Source of the DNA: Achromobacter sp.
Lineage (GTDB): Bacteria > Pseudomonadota > Gammaproteobacteria > Burkholderiales > Burkholderiaceae_B
Length of the DNA: 12,426 bases
Assembly (NCBI GenBank): GCA_003454835.1
Contig: DMTA01000192.1
Coordinates: forward strand, 1-12,426
Direction: 5' to 3'
Shown here: positions 7,638 through 12,426 of the stretch, piece after piece
How the letters are laid out: each line of letters starts with the position of its first letter
How positions within the stretch are numbered: position 1 is the first letter of the stretch
Position numbers and translations under genes: made by a program
Notes under the pieces: model-generated
Database searches by the model: none
The model's input: the letters and a program-made list of their open reading frames with translations, nothing else
What the model was told of the DNA's origin: nothing

Positions 7638-7961
7638 ATGGCGGCACACGGACTGGACGAGAAAGGACGATTCTGCATCGTCGTTGCACTCACGGCCGGC
7701 AGCGGCAACCTTGAGCGCCAAGCGCGGCTGGACGCACGAGGCCGCAGGCTTGGCCTGACGCGCGCCGAGATCGACGCGGCACGGCGCGGGTTCAGTTTTG
7801 ACTTTTGTACGTCGAAAGCGATAGCCCTTGCACTGGCGCGCGACGAGGCAGTACGCGAGCGCCGCCGACATGAGGCGATACGTGCCGGCATCGACCCCCT
7901 GGCCTGCGCCAAAATCGAACGGCTGGCAGCAAAGCTGCTTGCCCCGTCCTTTGCCAAGTAG
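7638..7961 (+). CDS. Small AhpD/carboxymuconolactone-decarboxylase-like protein lacking the CxxC motif
   Basis: 107-residue protein. The ATG at 7638 is chosen because AGGAG lies at 7623-7627, whereas an in-frame ATG at 7539 would overlap the previous gene deeply. Residues 6-70 can be lined up by eye with the AhpD-like core: LDEKGR at 6-11 for LDxKTR, then ARGRRLGLTRAEIDAARRG at 33-51, then SKAIALALA at 59-67 for the ALLxFA helix. In AhpD the segment before the GLT/S helix holds C-x2-C-x3-H. Here those places are Asn24, Arg27 and Leu31, so peroxidase chemistry is not expected. The C-terminal third is Arg/Ala-rich and helical. It starts 35 bp after the reductase gene and is probably co-transcribed. 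The family call is tentative; otherwise treat it as a conserved hypothetical protein. Confidence 0.6.
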   Translation: MAAHGLDEKGRFCIVVALTAGSGNLERQARLDARGRRLGLTRAEIDAARRGFSFDFCTSKAIALALARDEAVRERRRHEAIRAGIDPLACAKIERLAAKLLAPSFAK

Positions 7962-7984
7962 ACATAGAAATGTATGGTGAAATG

Positions 7985-8014
7985 CTCCGGCAGTATCCGG
8001 GGGTAGACCCGGAG
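7985..8014 (+). other. Overlapping hairpins upstream of the LysR gene
   Basis: CTCCGG (7985-7990) can pair with CCGGAG (8009-8014), and CCGGG (7997-8001) can pair with CCCGG (8008-8012); the two pairings exclude each other. There is no T-tract, so a classical terminator is unlikely. It may only partly separate the redox genes from the regulator. Confidence 0.35.
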
Positions 8015-8056
8015 ACGCTCATGAGGATCCGCTGATACCGGAACAAGGACAAGGGA

Positions 8057-8947
8057 ATGGATCGTTGGCTGGCGATGCGCGTTTTTGTAAAGGTTGCTGA
8101 AACGGAGAGTTTTGCCAAGACCGCGCGCCAGATGCACATGAGCGCACCAGCGGTGACGCGAACCGTGGCGGCGCTGGAAGCGTTGATTGGAGCGCGTCTC
8201 TTTGTGCGGACGACCCGGTCGGTGAAGACGACAGAGGCTGGTGGCCGTTATCTGGCGGATTGCCGCCGAATCCTCGGTGACATCGCCGAAGCCGAGTCTG
8301 CCGCCGCGGGCCTCTACGCCGAACCGTCCGGCACTTTGATCGTCACGGCGTCCTCCATGTTTGGCCAGATGTATGTGCTGCCCATCGTGACGGAATATCT
8401 TGATGCCTTTCCCGGTATGCGCGCGCGGACGTTCTTTGTGGATCGTCCCGTGAACATCGTGGATGAGGGCATCGATGTCGCAATCCGCATCGGCCACCTG
8501 CCGGATTCGGGTTTCACTGCGATCCAGGTCGGGTCAGTGCGCCGGGTCATCTGCGGATCGCCGGCATACCTGGATTCGCGTGGCGTCCCCGCCGCGCCTG
8601 CGGATCTGCGCAATCACCGCATCGTGGCGTCCAACAGTGCCTGGGCCTCTCCAGAGTGGCGTTTCGGGGATGGACAGAAAGTCGTCATAGATGCCGCCTT
8701 GCAATGCAATACCAACGAGGCGGCCATCTCCACTGCCAAAGCCGGCTGGGGCTTGACCCGGGTGCTTCTTTATCAGATCGGACCCGCCTTGCTGGATGGG
8801 ACGCTGCAAATCGTGCTCAGCGAATTCGAAGAACCTGCCCTACCCATCCATGTGCTGTATCCCGAGGGCCGGCAGGCGCCGGCGAAAGTGCGGGCATTCG
8901 TGGACTTGGCGGTCTCCCGGCTGAAAAGTAATCCGCTCTTCAGCTGA
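8057..8947 (+). CDS. LysR-family transcriptional regulator
   Basis: 296 aa, normal LysR length. The N-terminal winged helix-turn-helix is clear: FVKVAETESFAKTARQ at 10-25, then the recognition part MSAPAVTRTVAALEALIGARLFVRTTRSV, then the TEAG turn at about 60. The co-inducer-binding domain runs from about residue 90 and shows the typical VDRPVNIVDEGIDVAIRIGHLPDS and AWASPEWRF patterns of the group that controls oxidoreductase genes. The ATG follows AAGGAC at a good distance. Unlike many LysR genes it is not divergent from its likely target but lies last in the same-strand cluster, 95 bp after the small AhpD-like gene. The bidirectional terminator at 9017-9039 follows it. Which promoter it controls is an inference; the GST promoter region is the first candidate. 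Confidence 0.92.
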   Translation: MDRWLAMRVFVKVAETESFAKTARQMHMSAPAVTRTVAALEALIGARLFVRTTRSVKTTEAGGRYLADCRRILGDIAEAESAAAGLYAEPSGTLIVTASSMFGQMYVLPIVTEYLDAFPGMRARTFFVDRPVNIVDEGIDVAIRIGHLPDSGFTAIQVGSVRRVICGSPAYLDSRGVPAAPADLRNHRIVASNSAWASPEWRFGDGQKVVIDAALQCNTNEAAISTAKAGWGLTRVLLYQIGPALLDGTLQIVLSEFEEPALPIHVLYPEGRQAPAKVRAFVDLAVSRLKSNPLFS

Positions 8948-9016
8948 CACCTCTCCGTTACGCGGTATGGGCATTCATGCCGCCCGCTCACAGGGGTGGT
9001 GTGCGGGAGCAATGAA

Positions 9017-9039
9017 AAACCGGCCGCAAGGGCCGGTTT
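9017..9039. terminator. Bidirectional rho-independent terminator between LysR gene and suhB
   Basis: Perfect 9-bp stem AAACCGGCC (9017-9025) with GGCCGGTTT (9031-9039) and loop GCAAG. It is followed by TTTGTTGTTT on the + strand and by a TTTTT tract on the - strand, so it can stop both the LysR transcript and the converging suhB transcript, whose stop codon is only 22 bp away. Confidence 0.85.
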
Positions 9040-9060
9040 GTTGTTTGCACGTCGCGCCGA

Positions 9061-9846
9061 TCAGGCCGCCGAGGGCGGGTTCAGCGTGGCGAGCATCTGC
9101 GTGAAGATCTTGGGGCTGGCGGCCAGGACATTGCCGCTGTCCATCCAGCCTTGTTCGCCGTCGAAGTCAGCGACCAGACCGCCCGCTTCCAGCACCATCA
9201 GGCTGCCGGCAGCCACATCCCAGGGCTTCAGGCCCACGCCGCAGAATCCGTCCAGGCGGCCGCTGGCCACGTAGGCCAGGTCCAGCACGGTCGAGCCCAG
9301 GCGGCGCACGCCGGTGGCGCCTTCGGCCATCTGGCGGAAGCGCTGCGAGCCCTGTTCGGGATCGCCGGCGTTGGGCCAGTGAGCGCCCAGCAGCGCGTCG
9401 TGGTAGCGGGTGCGACCCGAAACGCGCACGCGGCGGTCGTTCAGGAACGTGCCGCTACCCCGGCTGGCGGTGAACAGCTCGTTGCGCGAGGGATCATAGA
9501 TGACCGCTTGCGTGACCTGGCCTCGCTGCGTCAGCGCGATCGACACGGCGTAGTTGGGCAGGCCGTGGATGAAGTTCGTGGTGCCGTCCAGCGGATCGAT
9601 GATCCACTGGAATTCCGCCTGGTCGGGACCCTGCAGACCGAACTCCTCGCCCAGGACGGCGTGGTCCGGGTAGGCTGCGCGCAGCGTTTCGACGATGGAC
9701 TCTTCGGCGGCCCGATCGACTTCCGTGACATAATCGCGCGGCCCCTTGCGAGCCACGCTGAGTCGTTCCAAATCCATGCTGGCACGGTTGATAATGGTGC
9801 CGGCACGCCGGGCCGCCTTGATGGCGATGTTGAGCATCGGGTGCAT
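9061..9846 (-). CDS. suhB: SuhB, inositol-1-monophosphatase family protein
   Basis: Mg2+-dependent phosphatase of the inositol monophosphatase superfamily. In enterobacteria SuhB also acts as a Nus-type factor in ribosomal RNA transcription and ribosome assembly (family knowledge). It has 261 aa, a normal length. Motifs: DYVTEVDRAAE at 38-48, GEE at 66-68, WIIDPLDGTTNF at 81-92 with metal-binding Asp84 and Asp87, and WDVAAG at 209-214 with metal-binding Asp210. The start MHPMLNIAIKAAR is the usual one for betaproteobacterial SuhB, with a modest GGAA four bases upstream. It is divergent from trmJ across a 129-bp gap; the same head-to-head neighbourhood is known in Escherichia coli, which supports the call. 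The transcript ends in the terminator at 9017-9039. Confidence 0.94.
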   Translation of the reverse strand: MHPMLNIAIKAARRAGTIINRASMDLERLSVARKGPRDYVTEVDRAAEESIVETLRAAYPDHAVLGEEFGLQGPDQAEFQWIIDPLDGTTNFIHGLPNYAVSIALTQRGQVTQAVIYDPSRNELFTASRGSGTFLNDRRVRVSGRTRYHDALLGAHWPNAGDPEQGSQRFRQMAEGATGVRRLGSTVLDLAYVASGRLDGFCGVGLKPWDVAAGSLMVLEAGGLVADFDGEQGWMDSGNVLAASPKIFTQMLATLNPPSAA

Positions 9847-9943
9847 AAAATTCCGTACGTATGCGATGAGTTGGCTTGATGATAGGCCGCTTGCCGCCCC
9901 CCGGCGCGCCGTCGCCCCCGCGGGGAAATCGACTCAAAAAACC

Positions 9944-9975
9944 AGGAAGGCACGAAGCCAAACGTGCCATTTTAA
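9944..9975 (+). promoter_or_regulatory. Hairpin between Shine-Dalgarno and start codon of trmJ
   Basis: AGGAA (9944-9948) is the only good ribosome-binding sequence before the ATG at 9976, but it lies 27 bases away. Between them GGCACG (9949-9954) pairs perfectly with CGTGCC (9963-9968) over an 8-base loop. Folding this stem leaves only seven bases (9969-9975) between its foot and the ATG, restoring a normal effective distance. An in-frame TAA at 9973-9975 excludes a start further upstream. Confidence 0.5.
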
Positions 9976-10752
9976 ATGACTCAAGCATTTTCACGTGTTC
10001 GCTTCGTAATGGTGAACCCCAGCCACCCCGGAAACGTCGGTTCCGCGGCCCGTGCGATCAAGACGATGGGCTTCTCGGAACTGGTTCTGGTGGACCCCAA
10101 ATTCCCGGATGTAACAAGCCAGCCGGAGGCCGTGGCGCTGGCCAGCGGCGCGCTGGACGTGCTTGAGAACGCCCGCATCTATCCGTCGCTGGAAGAAGCC
10201 CTGGCGCCCGTTACGCTGGCATTTGCCCTGACCGCGCGCGTTCGCGACCTGGGTCCCCCGCCCTGCGACATCCGGCAGGCAGCCGACCTGGCCTGCGCCC
10301 ACCTGGCGGACACGGCCGAGGGCGTGACCGCCGTTGTGCTGGGCACTGAGCGCGCCGGTCTGACGAACGCACAGATCGCGTTGTGCCACCGCATCTGCCA
10401 CATCCCTGCCAATCCCGAGTACAGCTCGTTGAATGTCGCCCAGGCGCTGCAATTGGCCGCCTGGGAGCTGCGTTACGCACTGCTTGTGGATCAGGGCGCC
10501 GAGCTCTTGCCCCGTTCCACCGCCCAGGAGCCCTCGCGCGGCGCGGAGCCGGCTTCCAGCGAGGCGGTCCAGGCATTTCTGGCGCACTGGGAAGAAGCGC
10601 TGGTCGGCGTGCAGTTCCTCGACCCGGCCCATCCCAAGAAATTAATGCCGCGCATGCGCCACCTGTACTCCCGCCTGGCGCTGACCCGCGACGAGGTCGA
10701 CATGATGCGCGGGGTCTGCACGGCGATGCTGAACGCGGCCAAGAAGAAGTAG
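9976..10752 (+). CDS. trmJ: TrmJ, tRNA (cytidine/uridine-32) 2'-O-methyltransferase
   Basis: SPOUT-class (TrmH family) methyltransferase that methylates the 2'-hydroxyl of nucleotide 32 in the tRNA anticodon loop with S-adenosylmethionine. It has 258 aa, near the family length. Motif 1 is NPSHPGNVGSAARA at 14-27, with the catalytic-type Arg26 followed by KTMGF. Motif 2 is VLGTERAGL at 121-129, where Leu122 replaces the usual Phe. Motif 3 is IPANPEYSSLNVAQALQL at 143-160 and forms the trefoil knot. After about 175 comes a linker and a helical tail ending in three Lys. The start at 9976 is fixed by a TAA directly before it and by the methyltransferase fold beginning at residue 8. It is divergent from suhB. 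Related TrmH-family enzymes such as a generic RNA 2'-O-methyltransferase are the alternative. Confidence 0.92.
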   Translation: MTQAFSRVRFVMVNPSHPGNVGSAARAIKTMGFSELVLVDPKFPDVTSQPEAVALASGALDVLENARIYPSLEEALAPVTLAFALTARVRDLGPPPCDIRQAADLACAHLADTAEGVTAVVLGTERAGLTNAQIALCHRICHIPANPEYSSLNVAQALQLAAWELRYALLVDQGAELLPRSTAQEPSRGAEPASSEAVQAFLAHWEEALVGVQFLDPAHPKKLMPRMRHLYSRLALTRDEVDMMRGVCTAMLNAAKKK

Positions 10753-10799
10753 CGGGTCCGAAGAACCGGCTGGATTCGCCCTGCGCGTGCAACGCATGA

Positions 10800-10828
10800 A
10801 AAAGGGACGGTCCATGACCGTCCCTTTT
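10800..10828. terminator. Bidirectional rho-independent terminator between trmJ and the Bug gene
   Basis: Perfect 13-bp stem AAAAGGGACGGTC (10800-10812) with GACCGTCCCTTTT (10816-10828) and a 3-base loop CAT. It ends in TTTTC on the + strand and in a run of five T on the - strand. It serves the converging trmJ and Bug receptor transcripts. Confidence 0.88.
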
Positions 10829-10839
10829 CACTATGCCAA

Positions 10840-10860
10840 CTGCCGGCGTGTAACCGGCAG
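10840..10860. terminator. Second hairpin behind the Bug receptor gene
   Basis: CTGCCGG (10840-10846) pairs perfectly with CCGGCAG (10854-10860) over a 7-base loop, starting 9 bp after the Bug stop codon. It has no T-tract, so it may stabilise the transcript end or assist the stronger terminator beyond it. Confidence 0.45.
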
Positions 10861-10869
10861 AGACGCCGA

Positions 10870-11859
10870 TCAGTCCACCGTCGCGCCCGAGGCCTTGATC
10901 ACAGGCGCCCAGCCTTCGACTTCCGACTTGATGAATTGGCCGAATTCGGCCGGCGTGGTCTTCACGCCCACGGCGCCCAGCTTTTCAAAGCTGGTCTGCA
11001 CCGAGGGCTTGTCCAGCGCCTGCTGCATGGCGGCGTTGAGCTTGTTGATGACTTCCGGCGGCGTGCCGGCCGGGGCCAGCAGGCCGAACCACGACGACAC
11101 GTCGAAGTCCGTGAAGCCCGATTCCTTCATGGTCGGCAGATCCGGCGCGCTCTTGGAGCGGTCGGCGGTGGTCACGGCCAGCGCCTTCAGCTTGCCCGAT
11201 TGGGCGTGCGGCCAGGCCGACGGCATGTTGTCGAACATGAACTGCACCTGGCCGCCGATCAGGTCGGTCATGGCCGGCGCGCTGCCCTTGTACGGCACGT
11301 GCAGGACGTCGATGCCCGCCTTCATCTTGAAGAGCTCACCCGCCATATGAATGGAGGTGCCGCTGCCGGACGAGGCGAAAGCCAGCTTGCCCGGGTTCTT
11401 CTTGGCGTAGTCGACCAGTTCTTGCACGGACTTCACCGGCACCTGGGGATTGACCACCAGGATGTTCGGGACCTTGGCGCCCAGGGCGACCGGGGCAAAG
11501 TCCTTCGTCAGGTCGAACGAAACGTTCTTGTACAGGGTCTGGTTGATCGCGCTGGTCACGGCGACGAACAGCAGCGTGTAGCCGTCCGGCGTGGCGCGCT
11601 GGACCTGATCGGTCGCGATGTTGCTGCCGGCGCCCGGCTTGTTTTCAACCACGAAGGATTGGCCGAGCGACTCGGTCAGTTCCTTGGCCATGATGCGGGC
11701 GATCACGTCGGTGGTGCCGCCGGCCGAGAAACCGACCACGATGCGGACGGGCTTGTCGGGATAGGCGGCGTGGGCGGAACCCATTGCAAATGCGCTTGCG
11801 GCGGTGGCCAGAAGGGTGGCGGCCAAACGCCGCATGCCAGGCTTGTGACCTGTAGTCAT
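10870..11859 (-). CDS. Bug/TctC-family periplasmic solute-binding receptor
   Basis: Periplasmic substrate-binding protein of the tripartite tricarboxylate transporter group, a family greatly expanded in Bordetella and Achromobacter as Bug proteins. Ligands in the family are mostly small carboxylates or amides; this one cannot be predicted. The start at 11859 gives 329 aa and is preceded by GGAGA with four bases between. The 20-residue longer in-frame version lacks such a site and would spoil the signal peptide. Residues 1-31 form a Sec signal peptide (basic GMRRLAATLL, then an Ala-rich core, cleavage after AHA). The mature N-terminus YPDKPVRIVVGFSAGGTTDVIAR and the later HVPYKGSAPAMTDLIGGQVQFMFDN are hallmark Bug segments. 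No TctA/TctB membrane genes are in the window, as is common for orphan Bug genes. It is divergent from an IclR-type regulator that probably controls it. Confidence 0.94.
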   Translation of the reverse strand: MTTGHKPGMRRLAATLLATAASAFAMGSAHAAYPDKPVRIVVGFSAGGTTDVIARIMAKELTESLGQSFVVENKPGAGSNIATDQVQRATPDGYTLLFVAVTSAINQTLYKNVSFDLTKDFAPVALGAKVPNILVVNPQVPVKSVQELVDYAKKNPGKLAFASSGSGTSIHMAGELFKMKAGIDVLHVPYKGSAPAMTDLIGGQVQFMFDNMPSAWPHAQSGKLKALAVTTADRSKSAPDLPTMKESGFTDFDVSSWFGLLAPAGTPPEVINKLNAAMQQALDKPSVQTSFEKLGAVGVKTTPAEFGQFIKSEVEGWAPVIKASGATVD

Positions 11860-11879
11860 AGTGTCTCCGTGCAGGTACT

Positions 11880-11894
11880 GTCCATTAGATGGAC
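11880..11894. promoter_or_regulatory. 15-bp palindrome, candidate operator 1 (Bug side)
   Basis: GTCCAT-TAG-ATGGAC is a perfect 6-3-6 inverted repeat, 20 bp before the Bug start codon on the - strand. A weak -10-like AATAAT lies on the - strand at 11902-11907, which would put this site at about the transcription start, a repressor-type place. The length and symmetry match operators of several IclR-family regulators. Confidence 0.55.
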
Positions 11895-11953
11895 GATTTG
11901 AATTATTGGATGAACGCATTCTGCGCTATACATGCGGTGGCCATCAAGGTAGA

Positions 11954-11968
11954 GTCCACCCTACGGAC
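11954..11968. promoter_or_regulatory. 15-bp palindrome, candidate operator 2 (regulator side)
   Basis: GTCCACCCTACGGAC shares GTCCA-N6-GGAC with operator 1, and both are followed by GAT, so the two sites match over 18 bases outside the centre. The centres (11887 and 11961) are 74 bp apart, close to seven helical turns. A further half-site GTCCGT at 11983-11988 mirrors ACGGAC at 11963-11968. Confidence 0.5.
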
Positions 11969-12020
11969 GATGGTTTTCCCTTGTCCGTTCGTTGATAACC
12001 CTTAGTTTTCAGAGATCTGC

Positions 12021-12426
12021 ATGCAAGACAGCGATGCCGCGGCCGCCGGCCCACGTACTCTGCGACGCGGCCTCGCCGTTCTGGCCGCCCTGCGTGACCA
12101 GGGACCGGACGGCCTGAGCGTGACCGATATTGCCCGGTTGACCGGCATTCAGCGGCCCACCATCTACCGCCTGCTGGCCGCGCTGCTCGACGCGGGGCTG
12201 GTGCTGCCCGTCGCGGGCACCAAGAAATACCGCGCTCAGCTTGCCGTCGACCCGGACACCCGTTCCCGCGATCCGCGCGTGCGCCAGCTGCTGCCCGTGC
12301 TACGCCGCCTGGCCGACCGCACCGGCGACGCCGTGTTCCTGGTGGTGCGCGAGGATGACGACTCGATCAGCCTGCATCGCGAGATCGGCAGCTATCCCGT
12401 GCAGATCCTTGCGACGTATGCCGGCA
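12021..12426 (+). CDS. IclR-family transcriptional regulator (3' end outside window)
   Basis: The frame is open from the ATG at 12021 to the right edge, giving 135 visible residues. The N-terminal winged helix-turn-helix is clear: TLRRGLAVLAALRDQ at about 13-27, LSVTDIARLTGIQRPTIYRLLAALLDAGLV at about 32-61 with the recognition helix QRPTIYRLL, then a wing with TKKYRAQ. From about residue 85 the ligand-binding domain begins (VRQLLPVLRRLADRTGDAVFLVVRE). About half of a usual 250-residue regulator is missing to the right. Ribosome site AGAGA at 12011-12015 is weak. The gene is divergent from the Bug receptor across 161 bp that hold two matching palindromes, so it most likely regulates the receptor and itself; this is inferred from place and symmetry only. 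Confidence 0.9.
   Translation, partial: MQDSDAAAAGPRTLRRGLAVLAALRDQGPDGLSVTDIARLTGIQRPTIYRLLAALLDAGLVLPVAGTKKYRAQLAVDPDTRSRDPRVRQLLPVLRRLADRTGDAVFLVVREDDDSISLHREIGSYPVQILATYAG

Noticed and set aside
9882..9895. TTGAT or TATCAT-like elements as promoters between suhB and trmJ
   Set aside because: No -35 partner at a sensible distance on either strand; the promoters must be there, but they cannot be placed by eye.
10936..11901. Open frame of 321 codons on the + strand opposite the Bug gene
   Set aside because: Arg/Gly/His-rich antisense shadow; the - strand frame has a signal peptide and a full family match.

Overview
The window is high-GC, tightly packed DNA that looks like the chromosome of a denitrifying betaproteobacterium of the Alcaligenaceae, most likely Achromobacter or a close Bordetella relative. 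The basis is the order nosD-F-Y-L-X, a Bug-family (Bordetella uptake gene) receptor divergent from an IclR-type regulator, and the style of the proteins. This is a judgement from family knowledge, not a database match.

Layout. (1) 1-4633, + strand: the 3' half of a nitrous-oxide-reductase maturation operon. It holds nosD (5' end outside the window), nosF, nosY and nosL, which are tightly coupled by start/stop overlaps, then a 125-bp gap carrying a degenerate 15-bp periodic repeat, then nosX (ApbE-type flavin transferase with a Tat signal). NosL brings Cu(I) to the NosDFY transporter, which matures the copper sites of NosZ. NosX flavinylates NosR. nosR and nosZ should lie just upstream. (2) 4856-8947, + strand: a redox cluster of a glutathione S-transferase, a 689-residue fusion of a PNPOx-like flavin domain with a phthalate-dioxygenase-reductase-type electron-transfer module, a 107-residue AhpD-like protein that seems to have lost the peroxidase residues, and a LysR regulator. 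Its substrate is unknown. (3) 9061-10752: the divergent pair suhB (-) and trmJ (+), boxed between two bidirectional terminators. (4) 10870-12426: a Bug/TctC-type solute receptor (-) divergent from an IclR-family regulator (+) that runs off the right edge. Two matching 15-bp palindromes sit in their shared promoter region.

No RNA genes, insertion sequences, CRISPR arrays or prophage genes were seen. No gene-free stretch exceeds 300 bases; the longest is 4634-4855 (222 bp). The most rewarding items are the twin operators at 11880-11968, a hairpin placed between the Shine-Dalgarno sequence and the start codon of trmJ, the nosL-nosX repeat array, and the PNPOx-reductase/AhpD-like pair.
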